From NCBI GenBank assembly GCA_900553035.1, contig USCC01000086.1, positions 1-8,969 on the forward strand: a DNA stretch of 8,969 bases, in the 5' to 3' direction. Shown piece after piece: positions 1-5,933 of this stretch. The stretch is from an uncultured Rhodospirillaceae bacterium. GTDB lineage: Bacteria > Pseudomonadota > Alphaproteobacteria > CAAGCB01 > CAG-977. The notes under the pieces were generated by a model. The model did not search any database. It was not told the origin of the DNA and saw only the letters and a program-made list of their open reading frames with translations. Positions within the stretch are counted from its first letter, which is position 1; each line of letters begins with the position of its first letter. The translations under genes and the position numbers were made by a program.

Positions 1-37
1 TGATTCAACTAACACAGCTTAATCTTATCACTCAATT

Positions 38-70
38 GTGGCAGAATTATGGCAATGATGTGGCAGAATT
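38..70. repeat. Three tandem 11-bp units, RTGGCA every 11 bases
   Basis: Units at 38-48 and 60-70 are identical (GTGGCAGAATT). The unit between them, 49-59 (ATGGCAATGAT), keeps the RTGGCA head. The hexamer therefore recurs at 38, 49 and 60, about one helical turn apart, which would put all copies on one face of the DNA. The array lies just beyond the terminator of the minus-strand operon and may belong to a gene outside the left edge. It could be a protein-binding array, but that is inference from spacing alone. The unit length is not a multiple of three, so it is unlikely to be a coding repeat. Confidence 0.5.
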
Positions 71-77
71 GTGATGC

Positions 78-103
78 AAAAAAAAGCGGCTGGAAAAGCC
101 GCT
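78..103 (-). terminator. Intrinsic terminator of the minus-strand operon
   Basis: A perfect 7-bp stem is formed by AGCGGCT (85-91) and AGCCGCT (97-103) with a 5-nt loop. Read on the minus strand, the hairpin is followed at once by a run of T (complement of the A run 78-84). It lies about 60 nt beyond the stop codon of the metallopeptidase gene (166) and is the first terminator-like structure after the six-gene minus-strand series, so it is the likely end of that transcript. Confidence 0.85.
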
Positions 104-165
104 CTTTTCAGTAAATCGAGCCTTACCTGCATTTGCCCTCAAGCCAGCGGCCGTTGGAGAGACCG

Positions 166-1134
166 TCAGCGGGAGAGCTTCCGTGCCTGCACGAAAACCG
201 GATTCAGCGTTTTCGACATGTCTGCCGTAAAAGGCGTCAGGTTTCCTTCGTTTCCCTTTCGGGCGGGCGCGGCGGTTTTCATCAGGCCGTTCAAAACCGA
301 CGCCGTGTCCCGGTCAACGGCAATGTAAGATCCCGAAGCCAGAACGGACGGGTTTTCCGTAAAGTAGCATCCGCCCTTATCGTCCAGGCACAGGTCTTTG
401 ACGATCTGTGCGGGCGTCTGTACCCGGTCGTATGTATCCTCTGCGTTTAATCCCTTTTCCGCCCGGCGCGTCATCATTTCAACCTGATAGGCTTCGTCAT
501 ACGCTTTTTTGACCGGGTCATTTTCATACCACGCCAGAAACGCCGCTGTCCGGGCTTTTCCGTTTTCCAGGGCGCCGTCTTCGTACATGGCCTGATTGAA
601 CGCTCGGCCGATGGCGGCGTTCGCCCGGGCAAAGACAAACAGCGGCGTTTCGTTTCCGGCTTCCATCATTTCGCCCAGCACCTGAGCCGCGGTCGCCTGG
701 GCGTCGGCTTCGACAGCGCGTGTCCGCATGATGTTCGTCATCAGCGTTTCCCGGCGCGGGCGGCGGTCGTCACTGGCGTCATATTCGCCGCGTTCAAACT
801 GTCCCGCATGGCGGGCTTCATGAATCAGGACGCCGACCAATATATCGTCTTTGGAAAGCGGGCTGAGGACAATCTGTTTATGTTCCTTGCTACATCCGCC
901 GTTGGATCCCAGAACGAATTCCATGCCGATTTTATAACCGGCTCTGCTGGCGGTTTCCAGGGTTTTTCGGCCGGTTTCCGAAACGGCGATCTGGTTGATC
1001 ATGTCCGTAATACGAGCCTGAGTCCGCTCATCACCAATAATTTTAAAGGGCGGGTCAATGTCCTGCACCATATTTTCAGCGGCAGGAGAGAGGCGCGGAC
1101 CTTTAAAAGCCTCGTTTAAAGACATGTTTTTCAT
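166..1134 (-). CDS. Putative zinc metallopeptidase (DUF6782-like)
   Basis: The 322-residue product has the zinc-metallopeptidase motif HEARH at 105-109 (HExxH), in a hydrophobic-then-polar context (VLIHEARHAGQ). About 33 residues later comes RAVEADAQA, in which Glu142 could be the third zinc ligand, as in gluzincin-type enzymes. No signal peptide or membrane segment is visible, so a cytoplasmic location is likely. The layout resembles proteins annotated as the DUF6782 putative metallopeptidase family; that name is from memory. The substrate is unknown. The start ATG directly abuts the stop of the upstream lipoprotein gene (TAAATG), and AAGGG lies about 9 nt upstream, so translation is probably coupled. 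An alternative start is Met4. It is the last gene of the operon and is followed by the terminator at 78-103. The coding frame is intact. Confidence 0.75.
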   Translation of the reverse strand: MKNMSLNEAFKGPRLSPAAENMVQDIDPPFKIIGDERTQARITDMINQIAVSETGRKTLETASRAGYKIGMEFVLGSNGGCSKEHKQIVLSPLSKDDILVGVLIHEARHAGQFERGEYDASDDRRPRRETLMTNIMRTRAVEADAQATAAQVLGEMMEAGNETPLFVFARANAAIGRAFNQAMYEDGALENGKARTAAFLAWYENDPVKKAYDEAYQVEMMTRRAEKGLNAEDTYDRVQTPAQIVKDLCLDDKGGCYFTENPSVLASGSYIAVDRDTASVLNGLMKTAAPARKGNEGNLTPFTADMSKTLNPVFVQARKLSR

Positions 1135-1740
1135 TTATTTCGCCCTTTTTGTCTGTTTTATATTTTTTTTGTAATAGTCGGCAATCGTGAACCCGAGTTC
1201 CCTGATAAGCTTCTGTTCGGCTTTGACAAGGCTGGGGTAGGTGTCGGACACCGGTTCGACCAGCGTCGAACGTGTGCGGTAAAGTGTCTGCCCGTCGGCG
1301 TCGTTAATCAGCCACCAGGCATCCAGAACCGCTTCGCCGTTTGGTGTCGCATCAAAACGCTGTACTTCGACATACAGCCGGTATTTCAGGAATTCCCGGT
1401 TGACATCGACCTGTTTGGCCAGCGGGTAGCCGGCTCGTTCGGAAATGGCGTCGGCCAGGACGCGGGGCATGACGTCGCTGATATGTTCGGCCCACCGGTG
1501 GAACTCGGCAATCATAATGGTCGAGGTCTCCGCGTCGCGCAAAACGATCTGCGGACGATCCAGATAGGTGGGAATCGAAATCTGTTCAATGCCGATAACG
1601 ACGGAGTCGGCATTTTTCAGGGTCAGGCTCTGCCGCGGGGCGGTATTGGCATCCAAGACGTAAAACGTCGACGGTTTTGAAAAGCCGCAGGCCGCCAGAA
1701 GCGTCAGAATGAACGTCAGTGCGGTGAAACGAAGGGTCAT
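1135..1740 (-). CDS. ABC transport auxiliary lipoprotein (PqiC-like)
   Basis: This 201-residue protein begins with a short basic end, a hydrophobic stretch and the lipobox LAAC (15-18), so it is a lipoprotein acylated at Cys18. Gly at +2, with no Asp retention signal, favours sorting to the outer membrane. The mature part carries features of the ABC_trans_aux/PqiC family, including IPTYLDRPQIVLR followed by EFHRWAEHI. Such lipoproteins are encoded with MCE transporters and are thought to act at the outer-membrane end of the lipid path. The frame is open up to 1803, but the start at 1740 is preferred: it begins the signal peptide, has AGAGGAT 8 nt upstream, and overlaps the mlaD stop as ATGA. 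The longer version would bury the signal peptide. Confidence 0.88.
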   Translation of the reverse strand: MTLRFTALTFILTLLAACGFSKPSTFYVLDANTAPRQSLTLKNADSVVIGIEQISIPTYLDRPQIVLRDAETSTIMIAEFHRWAEHISDVMPRVLADAISERAGYPLAKQVDVNREFLKYRLYVEVQRFDATPNGEAVLDAWWLINDADGQTLYRTRSTLVEPVSDTYPSLVKAEQKLIRELGFTIADYYKKNIKQTKRAK

Positions 1741-2564
1741 TGTCCGTATCCTCTTTTGCCTTTCAGAAGCGCTTCCGGGTGACGCTCCAGATAATCCGCC
1801 CAATTCCGGATCGACTGCGCCGCGTATCCGAAATCCCTGAGCGTTTTATTCAAATCAATCATGGTCCGCGATCCTTCAGAGAAGGAATCCAGCACTTTGT
1901 CCGCTTTTTTAGAGGTGGAAGCCAGCGTTTCCGTAATGACTTTCGCATCAGAGACGATGCCCGGCGCGTCCTTGTTGATTGTGCGGAACAGCTCGTTCAT
2001 CTCGGCCATCAGGGTATTCAGTTCCTTGATCGTTTGGCGTATCGGCAGGTTCTGGATTGTTTTTGACAGTTCTTCAATCGTAGACGGGAGCGTCGGAATT
2101 TCCGGGATTTTGCCGTTGCCGTGCAGGACGATGGGCGTCCCCGGATAAAAGCTCAGGTCAATCATCATCTGGCCGGTCAGAAGGTTCTGTGATACCAGTT
2201 TGGCTCGCAGCCCCTTGTCAATCAGCTTCTGCATCAGGTATGCCTGATCGTTGGAGCGTGATCCGTCGGCGTTCAGAATCGTAAAACTGTCCTTGTTGCC
2301 TTCGATGTAAACGGGGATCTGGATGTCCATGTCCTTGATATCGGTAATCAGAGAGATACCGACGACGCGGCCGACCGGGACGCCGTTGAACACCACCGGT
2401 GATCCGACGTTCAGGCCTTTGACCGATCCTTCAAAATAAAGGACGTGCTTAATGCTGTCGGAAAAGAAGACGCCCCGGTTCAGATACAGGAACGTTCCGA
2501 TGAAAAGTGCGATCGCCGTAAGGACGAAAAGGCCGATTCGTGCCGTGCTTGCTTTTTGACTCAT
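1737..2564 (-). CDS. mlaD: MCE-domain lipid transport protein (MlaD family)
   Basis: The 275-residue product has one N-terminal membrane helix (about 9-28) followed by a single MCE domain (about 38-120). The domain includes the family-typical stretch FEGSVKGLNVGSPVVFNGVP, with VGRVVGI straight after it. The remainder (about 150-275) looks mainly helical and polar. In the family, MlaD subunits form a hexameric ring in the periplasm, anchored to the inner-membrane permease, that shuttles phospholipid between membrane and partner proteins. At 275 residues it is longer than E. coli MlaD (about 180); the extra length lies in the C-terminal helical region and could form part of a periplasmic tunnel. 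The start overlaps the mlaF stop by 4 nt (ATGA), with AGGAA 7 nt upstream. Its own stop overlaps the lipoprotein start the same way. The symbol reflects family membership; the exact lipid and direction of transport are unknown. Confidence 0.93.
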   Translation of the reverse strand: MSQKASTARIGLFVLTAIALFIGTFLYLNRGVFFSDSIKHVLYFEGSVKGLNVGSPVVFNGVPVGRVVGISLITDIKDMDIQIPVYIEGNKDSFTILNADGSRSNDQAYLMQKLIDKGLRAKLVSQNLLTGQMMIDLSFYPGTPIVLHGNGKIPEIPTLPSTIEELSKTIQNLPIRQTIKELNTLMAEMNELFRTINKDAPGIVSDAKVITETLASTSKKADKVLDSFSEGSRTMIDLNKTLRDFGYAAQSIRNWADYLERHPEALLKGKRGYGQ

Positions 2565-3337
2565 GCGTTTTTCCTATGCGGTTCCTCTTCTGCGCCGCGT
2601 GTTAAGAAATTCAGAACTGTCGGATTAGGCGGATGCTTCAGCAACTCTTTCGGGTCGCCGTGTGCGATCGCCGTCCTTGTGTTCACATCCAAGTATATCG
2701 AATTTGTGCCGATTGCAAATATGGAAGCCAGTTCATGGGTGACCATGACAATCGTGGTATGCAGGCTTTCCCTGATTTCCAGAATCAGGTCGTCCAGAAG
2801 ACGCGCGCTGACAGGATCCAGCCCGGCGGAAGGTTCGTCGAAAAACACAATGTCGGGATCCAACGCCAGCGCGCGGGCCAGCCCGGCTCTTTTTTTCATG
2901 CCGCCGCTGATTTCCGAGGGATAAAACTCTTCAAATCCGGCCAGCCCGACCAAATCAAGCTTGAGAGCAACGACGTCTCTGATTTCGGCGGGGGTCAGTT
3001 TCGTATACTGTTCCAGAGGCAACGCAATGTTCTCCGCAAGCGTCATTGAACTCCACAAAGCGCCGCTTTGATAGAGGATGCCCGCTTTTTTCATGATTTT
3101 GTCGCGCAATTCTTCTGAACCGCCCCAGAAATCCTGTCCGTCGAAAATGACTTTTCCGGCCGCCGGACGCTTCAGCCCGACCAGGACCTTTAAAAGCGTG
3201 CTTTTGCCGCATCCGCTGGCACCCATGATGATGAAGACATCGCCCCGGTTGACGGAAAAATTCAGGTCGCGCATCAAAACAAAATCGCCGTAAGCGACTT
3301 CCAGGTTTTCACAGGTGATGATCGGGGCATTTTCCAT
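2561..3337 (-). CDS. mlaF: ABC transporter ATP-binding protein (MlaF family)
   Basis: This is a 258-residue ABC ATPase with every catalytic element in place: Walker A GASGCGKST (39-47), Q-loop Gln90, signature SGGMKKR (144-150), Walker B IVFFDE (163-168) and switch His201. The MKKR form of the signature and a C-terminal tail (FLTRGAEEEP) are typical of the MlaF/MCE-associated branch. It would sit on the cytoplasmic face of MlaE and power lipid movement by ATP hydrolysis. Its stop overlaps the mlaD start (ATGA), and its own start lies 1 nt after the mlaE stop. GGAG is 8 nt upstream of the ATG. The length is normal for the family and nothing essential is missing. Confidence 0.95.
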   Translation of the reverse strand: MENAPIITCENLEVAYGDFVLMRDLNFSVNRGDVFIIMGASGCGKSTLLKVLVGLKRPAAGKVIFDGQDFWGGSEELRDKIMKKAGILYQSGALWSSMTLAENIALPLEQYTKLTPAEIRDVVALKLDLVGLAGFEEFYPSEISGGMKKRAGLARALALDPDIVFFDEPSAGLDPVSARLLDDLILEIRESLHTTIVMVTHELASIFAIGTNSIYLDVNTRTAIAHGDPKELLKHPPNPTVLNFLTRGAEEEPHRKNA

Positions 3338-3338
3338 G

Positions 3339-4463
3339 TCACACTCCGATCACGTCACAGATGAAGGTAATGATCGCCGTCGCAATGATGATGCCGACAA
3401 TGGAATTGACGACGGCGGCTGTCGTCGCGCGACCCACGGAAGACGCGCTCCGGCCGCTCATGATACCCTGATAGCAACCGCACAGCGAAATGATAACGCC
3501 GAAAACGGAGCCGTGCACAATGCCGATGATGATATTTTTCATCGACAGGGCGTTGAAGGTCATTTTGAAATATTCCTGCGGCGACAGATCCAGCATGAAA
3601 ATACCGACGAACGCACCGCCCATAATGCCCATGAAATCCGCGTAAACCGTCAGAAGCGGCATCATCAGCGACAAGGCCAGAAGGCGCGGCAACACCAGAA
3701 AGTCAAACGGAGAAACGCCCATGGTTTCCAAAGCGTCAATTTCTTCATTAACCTGCATGGATCCCAGAACGGCGGCATAGGAGGATCCCGTCCGGCCCGC
3801 CATGATAATGCCGGCCATAACGGCGCCCATGACGCGCGACATGGCAATGGCAACCAGGCTGGCGACGTAAATCTGTGCGCCGAACATTTTCAGCTGGACC
3901 GCGCCGACGAACGCCAGAATCAGGCCGACCATGAAGCAGATCAGGGACACAATGCCCAAAGCGTCAAAGCCGGCTTCCTGCAGAGCCAGCAGAAGGTCGG
4001 TTTTGCGCATGACCGCCTGTTTATGGATAAAACGTCCCAAAGCCATGTTGGATTCGCGGATGAAGCGGAAGGCCTTTTTCGTCGTTTCCCAGACGTCCAG
4101 GCTTGTCTGCCCGACACGAGCCAGAAAAGGCGGACGCACATCCGTCCGTTCGGCGCCCGCGCGAGCCGGTACTTTCAAAGCCAGGTCTATCAGCTGGTCA
4201 ACGCCGTCCGGAAGCCCTTTCCGTTCACAGGAAACATCATTTTTCCGGCACAGCCCAATCAGGTGCACCAGAAGAGCGACCAGCGTACTGTCCCATTCCG
4301 TAATGCCGTCGTTCATGAAAACGACATGCCGAAACGACGGCGCCGAAAACGCACCGATGACTGCTTTGCGGTCTTCCAGCGGAGCGTTCAGCGTCCATCC
4401 GCCCCGAAGGCGGAGAACTGCGCCCGAATCCGCGCCTTTTTCTAAAACGGCCTCAGAAGCCAT
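3339..4463 (-). CDS. mlaE: MlaE-type lipid ABC permease with STAS-like N-terminus
   Basis: The 374-residue product is a fusion. Residues about 12-100 resemble a STAS domain, including WDSTLVALLVHLIGLC, the place where MlaB-like proteins carry their conserved Asp-Ser. Residues about 125-374 are the MlaE permease, with several hydrophobic helices. The coupling-helix motif VNEEIDALETMGV (238-250), followed by PFDFLVLPRLLA, is the hallmark of the family, and the last third keeps the CYQG...GRSASSVGRATTAAVV pattern. With MlaF it would form the inner-membrane transporter core. The fusion explains the lack of a separate mlaB and accounts for the length (E. coli MlaE is about 260 residues). The start is preceded by a modest AGGGA. 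The gene begins 18 nt after the stop of the OtsB-like phosphatase gene, with no terminator between them. Confidence 0.93.
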   Translation of the reverse strand: MASEAVLEKGADSGAVLRLRGGWTLNAPLEDRKAVIGAFSAPSFRHVVFMNDGITEWDSTLVALLVHLIGLCRKNDVSCERKGLPDGVDQLIDLALKVPARAGAERTDVRPPFLARVGQTSLDVWETTKKAFRFIRESNMALGRFIHKQAVMRKTDLLLALQEAGFDALGIVSLICFMVGLILAFVGAVQLKMFGAQIYVASLVAIAMSRVMGAVMAGIIMAGRTGSSYAAVLGSMQVNEEIDALETMGVSPFDFLVLPRLLALSLMMPLLTVYADFMGIMGGAFVGIFMLDLSPQEYFKMTFNALSMKNIIIGIVHGSVFGVIISLCGCYQGIMSGRSASSVGRATTAAVVNSIVGIIIATAIITFICDVIGV

Positions 4464-4481
4464 TGCCGAAATCCCTGTAAA

Positions 4482-5654
4482 CTAACGGCTCACTTCCTTA
4501 CGAACGGCCTGAAGAATGTTTGTTTTTTCCTGTGTCTTCTGCAACATGCGGCCCATGACATCCTTTTGCATGTAAAGCCCCAGATCGGACGGCGAGGTAA
4601 AAATTGCCCGGGGTGCGCAGGAGTCGTTCGGATTCGTTATTTCCTTATCCTTTGAGCTGGCGACTTGGAAAATGTTGACTTTTACGCCTTCCTTCCGGGC
4701 GGTGTCGCCGACACTGCGATCCGTGCCGCCCTTGCGGATTTCGCCGCCGTTTTCATCATGGCCGACGACTTTGCCGAAGCTGTCGCCGTAGAAGTTGATG
4801 CCGTCCTTCAGCAGGCCGAAGGCGCGCAGGGCGTTCCCTTTGGACGCCGCACTGCGGATTTCAAATACCGGAGGCGATCCGGGCTGAGCTTCTTCCTGTT
4901 CCAGCGAGAACATTTCCGGCGGCGCTTTTTTCAGGGATTCCTCCATGAACGCCCGAACCTCGGTATTCGCGGCAAAGGCTTTTTCCTTATTCAGGGTCGA
5001 ATTGAAATTGACCGCAAGAGAGCTCATTTTGTATTCGACGACCAGATAATTGTCCGTCGCCTTGGATTCGTCGGTTTCAAAACCGTATTTCTCGCACAGT
5101 TTTCCAATGAATTCCCGGCCGTCCTTATGCATGGAGGCAACATAAGCTTCCATCTGTTTTTCCTCTTCGGGCGTGCGGGGAATGAGAATCTCGTTTTTAT
5201 CGTTCAGGGTCAGGCCTGCCGCTTTCAGATCCGCGCTCAGAGCCTTGTCCTCTTCGCCGACGGTCAGCAGTTCGCCGTGATCCGTGATGCGTGTTTTTTT
5301 TGCCAGGGCATCGGCCAGGTTTGTGCCTTCCATATAGAAAGCGACTTTTTCTTCAATGCCGGGATAGGCTTCGGCGACTTTCGGATTTTTTTTCAGGAAC
5401 TGGGAAAAGCGCTGCTGGGCGGACGTCAGCTTCGCGGTCCGTATTTCAGCGGAATTCGGGGCTTCTTCGACGTTTTCGCCCTTATTATAAAGCAGGGAGG
5501 CAAAGTCTTCTTTGCTGCGTCCGGTCAGGAAACGGAATTCGTCCCCGCACGCGAGTTTCACGGCAAAGGCGAAAGCGACATTTCCGTCCATGTAGGCCGT
5601 ACTGGGATTATTGACAAGTTTGGAGCATGTTCCGTCAAAATCAAAGTATTCCAT
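4482..5654 (-). CDS. Divergent OtsB-like HAD phosphatase (putative trehalose-6-phosphate phosphatase)
   Basis: This 390-residue protein would probably be called hypothetical, but it has the order of motifs of OtsB. HAD motif I is FDFDGT at residues 4-9 (Asp5 nucleophile, Asp7 acid/base), followed by NNPSTAYMD, much like the post-motif segment of OtsB. Motif II is FLTGRS (42-47, Thr44). Then come DHGE (125-128), EYKMSSLAVNF (207-217, like the E.K..alHYR stretch) and FEIRSAASKGNALRAF (264-279, motif III Lys272). Motif IV is YGDSFG (289-294), where OtsB has GDDxTDE. An acidic HDENGG comes a few residues later (299-304), so motif IV seems rearranged. The likely reaction is removal of phosphate from trehalose-6-phosphate or a similar sugar phosphate. 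The protein is longer than E. coli OtsB (about 265), mostly through a larger cap region (about 55-200). The frame is open to 5741, but the ATG at 5654 has AAGGA 8 nt upstream and places motif I at the normal N-terminal position. It faces an OtsA-like gene across a shared intergenic region and leads the mla operon. Confidence 0.68.
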   Translation of the reverse strand: MEYFDFDGTCSKLVNNPSTAYMDGNVAFAFAVKLACGDEFRFLTGRSKEDFASLLYNKGENVEEAPNSAEIRTAKLTSAQQRFSQFLKKNPKVAEAYPGIEEKVAFYMEGTNLADALAKKTRITDHGELLTVGEEDKALSADLKAAGLTLNDKNEILIPRTPEEEKQMEAYVASMHKDGREFIGKLCEKYGFETDESKATDNYLVVEYKMSSLAVNFNSTLNKEKAFAANTEVRAFMEESLKKAPPEMFSLEQEEAQPGSPPVFEIRSAASKGNALRAFGLLKDGINFYGDSFGKVVGHDENGGEIRKGGTDRSVGDTARKEGVKVNIFQVASSKDKEITNPNDSCAPRAIFTSPSDLGLYMQKDVMGRMLQKTQEKTNILQAVRKEVSR

Positions 5655-5708
5655 CCGAGCGTTCCTTTTTGAAGCGTTAACTGAGAATCCCTGCAGATTC
5701 CTACCTGT

Positions 5709-5737
5709 ATTGTGTCGAAAAATGCCGGGATTGTCAA
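5709..5737 (-). promoter_or_regulatory. Sigma70-type promoter for the minus-strand operon
   Basis: On the minus strand a perfect -35 TTGACA (5732-5737) is followed after exactly 17 bp by CACAAT (5709-5714), a 4-of-6 match to the -10 box. Transcription would begin near 5702, giving a leader of roughly 50 nt before the OtsB-like start at 5654. The promoter lies inside the alternative upstream reading of that gene, which is a further reason to prefer the shorter start. This is a motif match only. Confidence 0.6.
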
Positions 5738-5862
5738 TCATGGAGGCACTGTTTTTTTGTCTATGAACGTTTTTTTTATTTTGTCCATAAGTGTGAAGGC
5801 CGCTTTCCGCCGCGTAGAGGAAACTCTTTTTTAAAATAATCGGGTTTTTGTGCTTTTTTGGG
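5738..5862. other. T-tract-rich core of the divergent intergenic region
   Basis: Between the two divergent promoters lie repeated T runs (around 5752-5758, 5770-5777, 5827-5832, 5845-5849 and 5854-5859, with another at 5875-5882 near the plus-strand -10). Several start-to-start distances are 9 or 18 bases, close to one or two helical turns, which favours intrinsic DNA curvature or UP-element-like activity. A short GC-richer block (about 5797-5820) interrupts the tracts. No convincing palindromic operator was found. Confidence 0.4.
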
Positions 5863-5890
5863 TTGTTTCCGATCTTTTTTTTGTTATAAT
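5863..5890 (+). promoter_or_regulatory. Extended -10 promoter of the OtsA-like gene
   Basis: A perfect TATAAT at 5885-5890 is preceded by TGT (5882-5884), making an extended -10 element. A weak -35 (TTGTTT, 5863-5868) lies 16 bp upstream and is embedded in T-rich DNA that could act as an UP element. Transcription would start near 5897, giving a leader of about 37 nt before the ATG at 5934. Confidence 0.7.
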
Positions 5891-5933
5891 TTTAGACAAA
5901 TAAATTTCAACAGATGAAAAAGGTTTTTTGACA

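Noticed and set aside
38..56. Sigma54-like promoter from TGGCA...TGGCA
   Set aside because: The second element lacks the TTGC of the -12 box at the right spacing. The pattern is better explained by the 11-bp tandem repeat.
3315..4445. Plus-strand open frame of 376 codons over mlaE
   Set aside because: It is a low-complexity Asn/His/Asp/Arg/Gln-rich shadow of a well-supported permease gene.
4665..5672. Plus-strand open frame of 335 codons over the OtsB-like gene
   Set aside because: It is Phe- and Arg-rich and antisense to the frame that carries the ordered HAD motifs.
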